Shown here: positions 22,897 to 33,896 of the stretch, piece by piece
How positions within the stretch are numbered: position 1 is the first letter of the stretch
Layout of the letters: the number at the start of each line of letters is the position of its first letter
Origin: Artemia franciscana
Taxonomy: Eukaryota; Arthropoda; Branchiopoda; Anostraca; Artemiidae
Assembly (NCBI RefSeq): GCF_032884065.1
Contig: NC_088867.1
Span: forward strand, 43,104,241-43,168,240
Length of the DNA stretch: 64,000 nucleotides
Direction of reading: 5' to 3'
The notes under the pieces: generated by a model
The model's input: only the letters and a program-made list of their open reading frames with translations
The model's database searches: none
Told to the model about the DNA's origin: nothing
Program-made: the position numbers and the translations under genes

Positions 22897-23062
22897 ATAG
22901 TGAAAATATGGCAAACAAAGTTTGGCATTATACTTAAAAGGCTGAAAGAAACCGGAGATGTTTTTAGTGATCAGCTTGAAAAACAACAACTTTCTAAGAT
23001 TCCCCGATTCTACTCTCTGTTACACCCTCTCCATGAAATAACTCCGGTTATTTCTGATCAAA
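22897..23062 (+). CDS. ANAPC1: ANAPC1 (APC1), exon with FxxLHPLxEITP motif
   Basis: Bounded by TTTTTTTTTTCAG at 22896 and GTAATG at 23063. It encodes IVKIWQTKFGIILKRLKETG, then DVFSDQLEKQQLSKIPRFYS, then LLHPLHEITPVISDQ plus one base. The pattern (V/I)xxxWxTKxGxxxxR .. FSxLHPLxEITP is that of the N-terminal WD40-like beta-propeller region of APC1, the largest scaffold subunit of the anaphase-promoting complex in the nucleus and cytosol. The complex ubiquitinates cyclin B and securin. The exon starts in phase 0 and ends in phase 1. Its last base plus GT of the next exon makes AGT (Ser), keeping the frame. Preceding exons were not found. The open frame continues upstream of the acceptor to 22846, but that part is intron. 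Confidence 0.88.
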
Positions 23063-23261
23063 GTAATGTTATTCAGTGACATCTTTACCATAGAATATTT
23101 TAATCTCAGGTCTTGTTTAAGATAATTAATATTTTTCATGTTAGCTAAGTATATAGACACCAAATAACACTATATTAAGGGATCAGAATGCATCTTATGC
23201 CATCTATTAAAACTTTGGGGAAGATTCAAAAACGAAAAATATGAGTCTGAACTTCAAAATA
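23063..23261 (+). other. ANAPC1 intron start
   Basis: The first part of a 4.5-kb intron (23063-27569). The donor reads AAA/GTAATG. The intron carries a SINE-like repeat, a LINE tail and element D. Confidence 0.75.
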
Positions 23262-23385
23262 CCTGCTCACTCACGGCAACTAAGCTTGCGGAGTCGCACC
23301 ATTGACACCATCCCATGCCAAGGGACTGACAACACTAGGATTCGAATCCCCAGTCCAAAGGACATATGATTGAAATATACAAAAA
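23262..23385 (+). repeat. SINE-like repeat, 3' half
   Basis: AACTAAGCTTGCGGAGTCGC, then CCATGCCAAGGGACTGA and AGGATTCGAATCCCCAGTCC follow the same order as GGCTAAGCTTACAGAGTCAC .. CCAAACTGAAG .. GGGACTCGAAC in the repeat at 36060-36345. The GGATTCGAATCC piece resembles a tRNA B box, which suggests a tRNA-derived SINE, but no cloverleaf can be drawn. Confidence 0.55.
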
Positions 23386-23389
23386 CGTG

Positions 23390-24195
23390 TAGCTGTTGGA
23401 TTACCTACATGAGGAGAAATCTCACACAAAGTACTTGAAGACCAACTTCGGAAGATCTTTCATCTCCGTGTGGAAGGTCTCCCGAGGGAGGTCATCCCTG
23501 AAGCCCGAGTATTTTTTTTTTTTTGAAGCATGCTCATCAGCTACAATTCTAGAAAGAAAAACTAGGCAAATGTTTAATTAGTGGCATACCAGGTATTGAG
23601 AATTACTTTGGCATATAATAAGTTTATTTAAATTTGAATCAATCGCCTCTTCTAGTTCTATGCTATCTTATAGATACATGTTTTTTACAAAGAGAAAAAG
23701 AGAGAGGTGGAACAAAATAAAACGAATGTTTTGCTACATATTGCAAAGTATCTCATTTAATATGTTGCTAGTCATCTGTGAAAGGAATAACATTTTCAGA
23801 ATATACTAATTAAAAGAATATTAGAAATTGACTTGGAATTCAAAAAAATGCTTTTCAAATGAAAAGTTTTCACAATCATACATAAAGTAATAAAAATAAT
23901 AAGATATCTTTCAACTTTTAACGAATTTTGGAACTTTATATATTCTTTTACCCTGGAATTGTTTGATTTTAGCTATGTTTAATCAGCACTTATTTTTCTA
24001 AAATTTCTGTCTAAAAAAAAAAAATACAAAAAAAACAATTAAAATTACGAGAAGAGTATGTAAAGTTACGATGCTTTTGCATAACTTCACCAATCCTTTC
24101 ACATTACCGTAAACAGCCTTTTGCATTAAGAAAATACATTACATTACGGTGATTGGTAAATTTGTAGACGATTCATTTACTTACATAGGGATAAG
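23390..24195. other. ANAPC1 intron, no recognised feature
   Basis: AT-rich. A 61-codon frame at 23396-23581 is not recognisable. Confidence 0.4.
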
Positions 24196-24199
24196 GCAA

Positions 24200-24830
24200 A
24201 AATATTGTTCACTCTCTTTTTATTTGCCGCTCATATCGAAAAGGTGGTTAAAAGCGCAGACGCTAGTCTACAGACTTTAAACGGTATGTGTAGGTTCAGT
24301 GTGAATACTGAGAGTATTAAGTATGCATGCATAACGTACGTCCGCCCGCCCCACTCTGGAATATGCGTGCCCTGTTTGGGTGCCCTCAGCATTTAGAACA
24401 GTGTGTCTTTGTCAGGAGTTTGAATCGGTTCAGAAGCGAGCGGTATCGATCATCTTGGGCCGCCATGACATCCCCTACGAAAAGGCTCTGGAACTGCTAG
24501 GACTGCCGTCACTCCAAAGTCGGTACGAAACTCTGATAATGAGTTTTGGAAAGTTCTTCCTTTCTAAATCTCATCACCTTGACATTCTACCTGATCAACC
24601 TCTACCGTCAAGAACGAGAAAGCAAGATAAGTTAGTTCCCGTTAAAGCAAGAACAAACCGATATGGTAATTCTTTCGTCCCGGTTTTCGTTAAAATGTAT
24701 AATAAGAGTTAATGTTTATAGTTTGATTTATATTTACAAGTGTAGTTTGATTTTGAATATATTGTAAAGAAACGCAATTCAGCGATAGCTGTCAAGTTTT
24801 TACTATTAAACCTGTCTACTACTACTACTT
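24200..24830 (+). pseudogene. LINE ORF2 C-terminal relic with 3' end
   Basis: Frames at 24205-24396 and 24380-24712 read HIEKVVKSADASLQTLNGMC, then YACITYVRP, and after a frameshift FESVQKRAVSIILGRHDIPY, EKALELLGLPSLQSRYETLI and KARTNRYGNSFVPVF, ending with a stop at 24712. The VQKRAxxIIL..LPSLxxRxxxLxxxF pattern is the post-RT tail of jockey/CR1-group non-LTR retrotransposons. After the stop come a short 3' UTR and a CTACTACTACTACT tail at about 24818. It is a 5'-truncated, frameshifted, dead copy inside the ANAPC1 intron. Confidence 0.85.
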
Positions 24831-24834
24831 CCCT

Positions 24835-25339
24835 TTTATGTAATCCTTTCACTTGCAAATCCAATTTAAAGCAGTTAAACAGACCCTAAAGTAACACCTA
24901 ATTTCTGTTGCTACTTAACGAGGGTAGTGACAATAACAGCAATACCGTACCATTCCTTATTTTATGCTTCTTTTCAATATGTTAGTCGCCCCCTTCCCTC
25001 TGGTGGTCCCATATATAGTCCTCATTAAAATATTTCTTGGTTGTTTGTCATCAAACAATCAACAGCATATGCTCAAAAGTTGGTATTCTGAGCGCGACAG
25101 TATTGCTAGGTACTCCCTCCAAATATTTAAAACATACAAAATTAAATTTAGATGTATGCTAAAATTACTATTTATTATCAAATATCAAAGCAACTTATTT
25201 AAACTTTTCTAAGGGAAAAGCAAAAGAGATCCTCCTCTGTTTTGTTTTTTGGCTCTCTGCCTGGAAGACGTTGGAACCAAACTATTAAGGTCGGAATTTT
25301 TGTGCCAATTCTTGTAATCTAGTGTCTTGTTTCTGAGAG
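24835..25339. other. ANAPC1 intron, no recognised feature
   Basis: AT-rich with an unrecognised 82-codon frame (24964-25212). Confidence 0.4.
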
Positions 25340-25349
25340 TAATTAAATA

Positions 25350-25632
25350 AAAAAACGAGCTTTTTAACGGAAAGTAAGGAGCGGCATTAAAACTTAAAAC
25401 GAACAGAAATTACTTCGTATATGAAAGGGGCTGCTTCCTCCTTAACGTCCCGCTCTTTACGCTAAAGTTGGACTCTTTCTCTTAACTCTACTTTTTAAAA
25501 CAGTTAATAACTTTTTGCGTAAAGAGCGGGGCGTTGATGAGGAAGCAGCCCCTTTTATATACGAAGTATTTTCTGTTCGTTTTAAGTTTTAATGCCGCTC
25601 CTTACTTTTCGTTAAAAAAACTTGTTTTTTTA
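25350..25632. repeat. Long palindrome 1 of element D
   Basis: The left arm has GAAAGTAAGGAGCGGCATTA, TTCGTATATGAAAGGGGCTG and CCCGCTCTTTACGC. The right arm carries their complements (GCGTAAAGAGCGGGGCG, CAGCCCCTTTTATATACGAA, TAATGCCGCTCCTTACTTTC). Arms are about 110 bp with a central loop of about 55 bp. Confidence 0.9.
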
Positions 25633-25924
25633 TTTGATTTCGGAACGCTTTTGAATCAATGCATGTTTTGATTTTGGCTCCCCGCAGATTTTTTTTAAAA
25701 CGAAATTTGTATATTTATTTTTTTTTGTCTAAATGACTTTCTCATAGTTGTAATCGATTGATTTTGAGAAAAAAAGGAGCGGGGGGGGGGAGGCCTAGTT
25801 GCCCTCCTATTTTTTGCTACTTAAAAAGGCAACTAGAACTTTTAATTTTTTACGAATGTTTTTATTTGTAAAAGAAATACGTAACTTACAAATTAGCTTA
25901 CGTAACGGACTTCTGCATTCTTAT

Positions 25925-26165
25925 GTTTTTATTACGAATATGAGGGAGCTCACCCCCTCTTCAGTACCTCGCTCTTTACACTAAAGCTTAAATTTTGTCC
26001 CAATTTCTTAAGAATGACCCCTGAATCACAAAAGCCGTAGAATAAATAGCTGAAATTATTAAAAGTACTTAAGCGTAAAGAGCGGGGTAATAGGAGGAGA
26101 CGAGCCCATCATATGCGTAATAATTTCTGTTCGTTTGAAGTTTTAATGCTTCTCCTTACTTTCAG
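25925..26165. repeat. Long palindrome 2 of element D
   Basis: The left arm ATTACGAATATGAGGGAGCT .. CCTCGCTCTTTACACTAAAG pairs with the right arm GCGTAAAGAGCGGGGTAATA .. CATCATATGCGTAAT. The spacer is about 95 bp. Confidence 0.8.
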
Positions 26166-27011
26166 TTGAAAAGACTTGTTCATATTTTTTTTAATAATGC
26201 TAGAAAATCCTGCGCTCCCTTCATGAAAATCTCCTTCCCCCATGACAAATTCCTCCAAGGAAAGTTCCCCCAACATATTCCCCTCTTCTCACCCTCCCCC
26301 CCCTCAACCTAAAAATTCCCTGAAAGCGTCTCTACACTTCCAAATAACCATTACTTAATGTAAGCACTGGTAAAACTTTGTAACTTTTAGCCCCTCCCAC
26401 GGGGACTGTGGGGAGTAAGTCGTCCCCAAAGACGTAGTTATAAGCTTTTTTTACTACGGTGAATAAAATGGCTATCCCAGAATTTTGATCCGGTGACTTG
26501 AGGAAAATAATTAGCGTGGGAGGGGGCCTATGTGCCCTCCAATTTCTTTGGTCGCTTAAAAAGGGCACTAGAACTTTTCATTTCCGTTAGAATGAGCCCT
26601 CTCGCAAGATTCTAGGACCACTGGGTCGATACGATCACCCCTGGGGAAAAAAAAAACAAAAAACAAACAGACAAATAAACACGCATCCGGGATCTGCCTT
26701 CTGGCAAAAAATACAAAATTCCACATTTTTGTAGATAGGAGCTTGAACTTTTACAACATGGTTCTCTGAGACGCTAAATCTGATGGTATGATTTTTGTTA
26801 AGATTCTAAGACTTATAGGGGTTGTTTTCCCCTATTTTCTAAAATAAGGCAAATTTTCTCAGGCTCGTAATTTTTGATGGGTAAGAATAAACTTGATGAA
26901 ACTTATATATTCAAAATCAGCATTGAAATGCGATTCTTTTGATGTAGCTATCGGTATAAAAATTTTATTTTTTAAAGTTTTGGTTACTATTGAGCAGGGT
27001 CGCTCCTTACT

Positions 27012-27033
27012 ACAGTTCGTTACCACGAACTGT
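27012..27033. repeat. Terminal hairpin of element D
   Basis: A perfect 9-bp stem ACAGTTCGT/ACGAACTGT with loop TACC lies at the apparent end of element D. The start of the inverted copy at 39915 keeps only its partner-side sequence, ACAAACTGTAGGTAAGGAGC. Confidence 0.8.
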
Positions 27034-27060
27034 TTGATATATATTGACGCCTCTTCGACA

Positions 27061-27569
27061 AGTCCCTCGTTGGTCATAAATGACCGGAGTAAGAAAACAC
27101 CTACGTTTCTTATACCTATTGAATTGAATTTATTTGTCACCCATTGTGACCACAAATGACAAACGGAGCATAATATACAAAAAAGAAATATGGAAATTGA
27201 CAAATAAACATAAAACGAAATTCATAGTTAGTCAGGCACAAGCACAATGCGGGAAAGGGTCAGTAAAATTGAATTCGTAACATAATATAGACACATAAAG
27301 TAGAACCAAATGTGGTTGCACTGATGTAAATACTTAACGAAGAGCTCTTTAAAAGCAACTAAGTTAATGAAATTGAAGAAACAAGAAGAAAAAGAAATTG
27401 TTTTTATTCAACAAAATGCAAAAGTAAAACGGATACGGAATTTAAGAAAAAAAAAATGGAGGGTAGAAGAAGTGGAGTGCCATCGCAAAATTAGGGGAAA
27501 GCAATGCCTAAATAATTATTGCTGAATGGTTAAGTGATATAAGAAATGTTAACGTTGGTTAAATTGTAG
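27061..27569. other. ANAPC1 intron end
   Basis: AT-rich, no gene. The acceptor AAATTGTAG ends at 27569. Confidence 0.5.
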
Positions 27570-27718
27570 GTTATTTTGGCTCCATTAAGAAGATTAGATA
27601 CTTGGCTAATGAAGAGAAGACTATTTTGTTTGCCAGTGAAGACCCTTCAATAATTGTCCTCTACGACAAGGACAAAGGAGTACATTCAATTTGGAAGCTA
27701 AGAAAGGCAACAGAAGAG
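27570..27718 (+). CDS. ANAPC1: ANAPC1 (APC1), exon with DPSI..YDKxxxVHSIWxLRK motif
   Basis: Acceptor TTGTAG ends at 27569 and donor GTAAGG begins at 27719. The first two bases complete the Ser codon begun in the previous exon. Then YFGSIKKIRYLANEEKTILF, ASEDPSIIVLYDKDKGVHSI and WKLRKATEE follow in frame. Vertebrate APC1 has the same block: a valine-rich strand, then a DPSIVMTYD-like segment and HSVWTLRR. This closes a blade of the N-terminal propeller. The length is 149 nt and the exon ends in phase 0. No stop, frameshift or repeat lies in it, so it looks functional. The open frame that runs past the donor to 27856 is intron. Confidence 0.92.
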
Positions 27719-28374
27719 GTAAGGACTCCTCCCCAGGGGTGTAATTTGCTATGGGGGGTAACTGGTCCCTCCAGATCCAAGTTGCCCCCCCCCAGACCTC
27801 GGTTATTCCTCCTTCATCTGAAATTTAGTTTCTGCCAAAAATCTTGTCAAAATTAAAATAAACTTGAGTGATTCAAGTATCCAGAGAAACAGGTCAGTTT
27901 TCTTTAGTTTATCTTTGCCTTTATATGACTTGTTTTTCAGCTTTCACTGTCATTTTCACTTGATTTGGGAAAATTAGGTCCAACCTTGCCCCTCTCCCCC
28001 TCCCAGGATTTTGATATTATATAGTAGATATTGATTATAGGCACTTTGCTGGGTAGTGTTTTATTTTTTATTAGAAAGTATTTAAATAAAAAATATAATA
28101 ATGTATGTAAACATATCGAGAATGAAATGAAAACATGAAAGAACATAAAAAGAGCTGAATAATTATATTAGTTCATTCGATGCCTAATTTTTTTGTGTCA
28201 CATTAAAATAAAATATTTAAATTGCATTTTTCTTCTGCAAGTATCCTGTTGAAGGTCATTTCTGTCGTCAAAATGATATAGGCTATCATAGGCAGCGCAA
28301 TATCTCTACCTAAGTAAAGAACGATGTGCCACAATGTATTATTTATTTATTTATCTTTTTTTTTGTTTTTAGAC
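27719..28374. other. ANAPC1 intron start
   Basis: No recognised feature apart from T-rich and ATTT-rich tracts at about 28338-28370. The whole intron (27719-33702) is about 6 kb if the next exon begins at 33703. Confidence 0.5.
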
Positions 28375-30640
28375 CAGGTCACTTCGTATTGAAGGAGTTG
28401 TCCTATTAAACTTCAAAAATGACTCATTCAATTGGAAATTGGAGGGGTTAGTGCCTTTTTTAACAGTCAAAAGTGATTGGGGGGCAACTAACCCCCTCCC
28501 TCGCCCACTATATACCCAGACACATCCAATAGAAATTTTGAGGTGGCCATCTTGTTCAACGTAGTTGAAAAGTCCAAAAATTATGCGTTTGAGGATGACA
28601 ACCCCCCTACAGCCCTCAGGCAAGGGTTTTAAGTTATGCCGTGGAGGCATATAAGGTTTATAGTAAGCATTGTCGTAGAAAATTTAAAAAAGGCTTATTA
28701 GATTGGAAATTGAGAGAACTAGTGCTCTTCTTGATAGTCCAAAGTTATTGGGGGGCAACTAAATCCTCTCCCAGGATCACCATTTCCCCAAAAACATCCA
28801 ATCAAAATTTTGAGATAGCCATTTTGTTCAGCGTAGTTGAAAGGTCCGAAAATTTTGTATTTGAGAATGACAACCTTCCCCCCCCCCCAAGGTGGCAAAG
28901 TTTGTAAGCCATGCCCTGGGGGCATAAAAGGTTTTTTATAGAAAGTGTTGTCGTAGAAACTTCAAAAATGGCTCATTCCATTGGAAATTGAGAGGGCTAG
29001 CGCCCTTATTAATGGTCTAAAGTGATTGAAGGGTTAGTTCCCCCCCCCACGTCTTTCATTTTCCCAAACACTTACGATCAACGTTTTGATATAGCTATTT
29101 TGTTCAACGTAAGTGAAGGGTCAGGAAATTATGTCTTTGAGGATGACACACCCCAGAGCCCTGAGGGCTAAGTTTGTTAGTTATGCCCTGGGGGCATAAA
29201 AGGTTCTTATAGAAAATGTTTAAACTTCAGAAAGCGTAGAAACTTCAAAAGGGCTCATTCGATTGGAAATTGAGAGGTATAATGCCCTTTTTAATAATTG
29301 AAAGTAATCAATGAGAGAATCCCCTTCGCGCACATCATTTCTCCAAAGATTTTGCATCAACATTTTGTTCAACGAATTTGAAAGATCTGGAAATTACGTC
29401 TTCGGATTACAACCACCCCCCTCCACGGCTCTCAGGACAAGGGTTCGACCTTACGCCCTTGGGGCATATAAGGTTTTTTTTATAGAAAGCGTTGTCGTAG
29501 AAACTTCAGAAAGGACTCATTCGATTGATAATTGAGAGGACCAGTACGTATTTCATTTGTCGAAAGTGATCAGAGGGTAAATGCCCCCCCCCCCCACGTC
29601 TATCATTTCCCCAAACACTTCCAATCAAAATTTTCAGGTACCCATTTGGTTGAAAGATTCGGAAATTATGTCTTTGAGGATAACAAATCCCCCCAGCCCT
29701 CAGGACAAGGGTTGTAAGTTATGCCCTGTGGTGTACAAGGTTTTTGTTGAGAGTGTGGTCCTATAAATTTTTGAGGGGGTTTATTGGATTGGTAATCAGA
29801 AGCTCTACTGCTCTTTTTAAGAGTCAAAGTGATCGGAGGGAAGCTAATAGAAATTTTGAGGTAGCCATTCTATTTAAAATAGTCTAAATATCATATAACA
29901 AGGCTGTTGGGGTTGAAACAGACCCCAGAGCCTAGGAACAAGGGTTGTAAGTTATGCCCTGTGAGTATTTAAGGGTTTTGTGGAAGGGATGGTTGTATAA
30001 CCTTAGAGGAAGCTCATTTGGTTAAAAATTGAAAGTTTTAGTTCCTTTTTAATTGTCAAAAGCTTTAGGGGGCAGCTAGCCCCTCCTCCCGAATACCCCT
30101 TTTCACTAAGCAATTTTGCTCAAAATAGTCCAAAGAACTAAAACAATGACTGTGTTGACACAACCCCCAGTACCCTAGAGATGGGGTTGTAAGTCATGGC
30201 CTGGGGTCATATAAGGTTTTAATGAAACTGGTGGTCGTATAAATTCAGATGGCGCTCATTTTATTCGAAATTGAAAATTATAGTACCCTTTTAAGAGTTA
30301 AAAGTGATTTGAGAACAACCAGCCCCCTCCCCCCACGCTCATCAATCCCCTGAAGACATCCAATCAAAATTTGGAGATGAACATGCATTGTCATTTTAAA
30401 ATACATATGCTGATATTTATTCCTTAAAATCTCACATAATTTTTGATTTCTTAAAGTTATAAAAGTGAAAACATTAATTTTTTTCAGTAAATTGCAAATT
30501 TTGTTCTGGCTTATCGAAAGCATAGGGGTTTTGAACCCTACTCATATTAATCCTGCTCGTTTTGAGTTTGACTCGGTCATTTATTGTAATTTCTGTTCAT
30601 TTTGGGTTTCATTTATTTATTGATGCTGACTTTCTTTACT
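28375..30640 (+). repeat. Tandem array of repeat family B (copy 2) with tail
   Basis: Units of about 260-280 bp in + orientation carry the same landmarks as the first B array: GGCTCATTCGATTGGAAATT, AACATCCAATCAAAATTTTG, AGATAGCCATTTTGTTCAGC, GTTGTAAGTTATGCCCTG and GGGGCATAAAAGG. The array ends at about 30400 and is followed by the same tail as copy 1 (GTTCTGGCTTATCGAAAG, TTTTGAGTTTGACTC). It lies inside an ANAPC1 intron. Short frames on both strands are repeat translations. Confidence 0.87.
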
Positions 30641-30689
30641 TAAAAAAAAACTTATTTTATGGAAAAAGTTTTTTTTTTAATTAATCAAG

Positions 30690-30950
30690 AATATAACCTG
30701 TGGAGATTACAAAAAATTCTGCATATTGACGATCCATCTGGGGCTATAGGAACAACATGACTTCCCTGAATATGGTAAGAAGGGATCATAAGACTGAACA
30801 CGCAGGAAATAAGAATTTTGTGGGAGAAAGTTAGGAATAATACCCTGGATAGGTTGGGGTGTGTGACTAGCGCGCATGGTAATGATGACCTAAGTCGGCT
30901 AGGTGCTGTGGTGAGATGATAGTAGTAGTAATAGTAAAAGTAATAGATGC
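30690..30950 (+). pseudogene. LINE ORF2 tail, short relic
   Basis: One frame gives RILWEKVRNNTLDRLGCVTS, then AHGNDDLSRLGAVVR and a stop at about 30919. It is followed by an AGTAGTAGTAATAGTAAAAG tail. The Lxxxxxxxxx(D)RxxW..L-type ending followed by a (TAGTA)-like tail is the form in which several LINE relics here end (compare 34575-34690). Too short to place in a clade. Confidence 0.5.
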
Positions 30951-32689
30951 AGCGTCTCAAAAATTATATCTGGCATGAGTTTTCGTGAAATTGCATCGCT
31001 GGCTCGTCGATGTTATTCTTAAGAAAAAAAAAATGAATCTTTCAGTAGTGTCTATTTGCCTCTTTTCTATCAGTCACTCTATATGCATTTGCAGATAAGA
31101 GGGTCGCGGACGGTTCTTTTTCAAGAAGTGCCTTAGAGCAGCACCCCTCCTCACTCTGGAAGAAAGGGGCCTATCAAAGAGCGCTCAAACACATTAAAAG
31201 TATTGGGGTATTTGAGATAAAAATGTGTTTTAAACATCAGACCCCGACTTTCAGAACAATATTTTTTCCTATCCCGAGTTTTTTCTGAGTAAATTTCTAT
31301 GTTTCTAAAGTCGGAAAAACTCATATGACATACCATTCAGGACATGTTTATTGTGGCCCATATCACTCGAGGTTTTACTTGGTTTACCAGCAATTTTGAA
31401 CAGTCAAGGTTAGCTTTAATTCTTGTTAAATATTTTTCACTTTGTGGCTTCTAAGATAAAATAACACTCATCGCTTTTTTGTTTCGATTACCTCTTTCAT
31501 TCTATATTCTATAAATTGTTGCTTCCAAAAAACAATAAAATTTCCTCAAAAATTTGATTTAGATTTTCACTTTATGTCTTTTATTCTTAGATATTGAATA
31601 ATCGTTCGATATCTCGAAAGGATAAAATTCGATAATTCTTGCTTGAGGAATTAAATATAAAAAACATATTATTGAACGAGTTATCAAAAACGAATATTTT
31701 CAACTTCGCAGGCATGCTGACTCCATTGATTTAACGGTTCAATACCGAATACAGTCATGAGTTTCATAGTCATTGATTCTGTTACTTGCGTGTGGAGAAA
31801 GACAAGGTTTTCCCATTTATTCCACATGCATTTTTGAAGTCATAATTATTTACCATTTTTAATTGTTGGATTGTTGCTTGGAATATTGTATGCAACATAT
31901 TTAACATTTTGCAATCAATATTAAATTTTTATTCGTATTATTGTTTAGTTAAAAAAAACTTCCCATCCTGAAACCATAAAAGAAGAAACGAAGACCGTGA
32001 CTTCGATGTTCTATGTATAGCTACTGACCCTAATCCTGTAAGATTTTGAAAAACATTTTTTTGGTATTCATTGAAAAATACCCTTTTTTTGCATTTTCAT
32101 TGGAAAAACGAAATTATCCCCTAGAATTTTAAGGGTTTATTTTGCTGCCCCCACCCAAAATTTTCCTGAATTGGCCCCACTGCCTTTGTTCGTCTCTTGT
32201 TCTGTTACATACTTCAAAGTTTCAATTTTTATTTTACGCTTGTGCTTGATTTATTTTGTTACTTTGCCTGACTCCTTCTTTTCGCCTTAATTATTATTTT
32301 TTTTTATTCTCTTAAAATTGAAAAGTATATAAGATAAGTAAAACCATTACATACGTACTCCAACGAATTCAACCATATATTGGTGTACGAAAGAACTGAA
32401 TAGAGTTTATCAAATAAAATGATGAAACTATGACGCAGCTTTGTTAGCTCGGTTGTATTTACTAATAAAAGTACACTGGTCTAATATAAATGTAAATTCT
32501 CAGAACTTTTTTTTACTCATATTTTCTATTTGTTTATTAAGCTTTTTTTTCGATTATATTTTGATAGTTTTTTATTTTGGAAAGTCAATAGCTGCCTAAT
32601 AATTATGATTATTTTTTCCAAGAACATTGTTACTCTTGGCCATCCTCTTTCTCCCACTTTTTATCTTTTTTATATGTATTCATTTTGTC
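30951..32689. other. ANAPC1 intron, no recognised feature
   Basis: AT-rich. A C-rich stretch at 32150-32180 (GCCCCCACCCAAAATTTTCC) may be a repeat scrap. No exon was recognised. Confidence 0.4.
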
Positions 32690-33650
32690 ACTTGAGGAGC
32701 TTCTTGATAGCTACGATTTTTTTTCAAAGAGCAGCTTGGTGCTTGGCAGCCTCTTTCTGACACATTTGTATTTTCTTTCCACTCTTTCTACCACTGTACC
32801 AGCTTTTACCAGCTCTTTCTACCACTTTGTAAATAACATTTTTTCGATTAATAACTTACAGCTGGCCAGCTTCTTTCTGCCAATTATGATCTTCCTTCAA
32901 TTTTTTCTGCCACTTGGGGAGCTTTTTAATATGTGTTTTTCTTTTTTCAAAAAATAACTTGCTGCTTGGCAACTTCTTTCTGGCGCTTTTTTGTTTTCTT
33001 TCCACTCTCTCTACTACTCTACCAGCTTTTGCCAGCTCTTTCTACCACTTCACAAATAAAATTTTTTTGAAGAACAACTTACAGCTGGCCAAATTTTTTT
33101 TCTACTTATTTTCTTCTTCTTGTTTTTTCTGCATCTTGGAGAGCTTATTAATATGTTTTTTTTCAAAGAGCAACTTGCTGCTTGGCAGCTTTTTTCTGGC
33201 ACTTTTTATTTTCTTTCCACTCTTTCTACCACTTTACCAGCTTTTACCAGCTCTTTCTACCACTTTGGAAATAACAATTTTTTTTAAGAACAAGTTACAG
33301 CTGGTCAACTTCTTTCTGCCACTAATTATCTTCTTTCTATTTTTTCTGCCGCTTGGGGAGCTTTTTAATGTGTGTTTTTTTTTCCAAAAAGTAACTTGCT
33401 GCTGGGCAGCTTCTTTCTGGCACTTTTTATTTTCTTTTCACTCTTTCTGCCACTTTACCAGCTTTTGCTAGTTCTTTCTACCACTTTGCAAATCACAATT
33501 ATTTTTTTTCAAAGAACAAGTTACAGCTGGCCAACTTCTTTCTGCCACCTATTATCCTCATCCTACTCTGCCGCTTGGCAAGCTTTTTGTTAATTACGAT
33601 TTTTTTCAAGGAGCAAGTTACTGTTGGCCAACTTCTTTCTGCCACTGGGA
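32690..33650 (+). repeat. Pyrimidine-rich minisatellite ending at an ANAPC1 exon
   Basis: Four units of 216-223 bp plus a partial fifth. The phase marker GCTTGGC or its variant falls at 32741, 32964, 33180, 33401 and 33623. Each unit contains GCTTCTTTCTGGCACTTTTT, CCACTCTTTCTACCACTTTA, CCAGCTTTTACCAGCTCTTT and ACAGCTGGCCAACTTCTTTC, so it is also internally repetitive. The + strand is strongly pyrimidine-rich. The long frames here (up to 185 codons, rich in Phe, Leu and Ser) are translations of the repeat. The last partial unit stops about 50 bp before the exon at 33703. Confidence 0.9.
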
Positions 33651-33702
33651 TCTCCTCAACTTTTCCTTTGATTCGAGGCTTCAAACTCCTTCAGAAAGAC
33701 AG

Positions 33703-33896
33703 AAGTCAGCAATGAGGTCTTATCAAATATCACCAGCGTATGAGAATTTGCAACAACGATCAGTTCAACAGCATTTTCATCCGAATCATCCTGAGTCCCC
33801 GTCATTCAGTAGAACTCCATTAAGGATGCCTAGATTCAAGGATTCCCCTGTTGTTTCGCGTCTTGATAGTCCCAGCTCAGAATTATCATCTTTGAA
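33703..33896 (+). CDS. ANAPC1: ANAPC1 (APC1), Ser/Pro-rich loop exon 1
   Basis: The donor is a perfect GTGAGT at 33897, and the exon ends in phase 2. The start at 33703 (after AAAGACAG) is chosen because the previous exon ends in phase 0. AG at 33705 would fit too, while those at 33694 and 33677 would break the frame. The product is KSAMRSYQISPAYENLQQRS, VQQHFHPNHPESPSFSRTPL, RMPRFKDSPVVSRLDSPSSE and LSSL. It matches the position and composition of the disordered loop in the APC1 N-terminal region (the '300s loop'). Five S/T-P sites are visible: ISP, ESP, RTP, DSP, DSP. In vertebrates this loop blocks CDC20 binding until mitotic kinases phosphorylate it. An additional small exon between 27718 and here cannot be excluded. 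Confidence 0.82.

Larger units (their letters stand above)
25340..27060 (+). mobile_element. Repeat element D, forward copy with two long palindromes
   Basis: A non-coding element of about 1.7 kb. It contains two long imperfect palindromes (25350-25632 and 25925-26165), then a stretch with AATGCTAGAAAATCCTGCGC, GGACTGTGGGGAGTAAGTCG, ATCCGGTGACTTGAGGAAAA and CACTGGGTCGATACGATCAC. It ends in GAGCAGGGTCGCTCCTTACT and a terminal hairpin at 27012-27033. Partial copies lie at 2890, 39915 (inverted), 53870 (inverted) and 63117. Lack of coding capacity, subterminal palindromes and a terminal hairpin recall non-autonomous Helentron or Helitron elements, but no CTRR end was seen. Confidence 0.75.

Noticed and set aside
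23262..23385. tRNA gene suggested by GGATTCGAATCC
   Set aside because: No acceptor or anticodon stem can be drawn, and the sequence belongs to a repeat present three times.
32914..33471. 185-codon frame rich in Phe, Leu and Ser, resembling a multi-pass membrane protein
   Set aside because: It is a translation of the pyrimidine-rich minisatellite; its repeats follow the DNA period, and neighbouring frames look alike.
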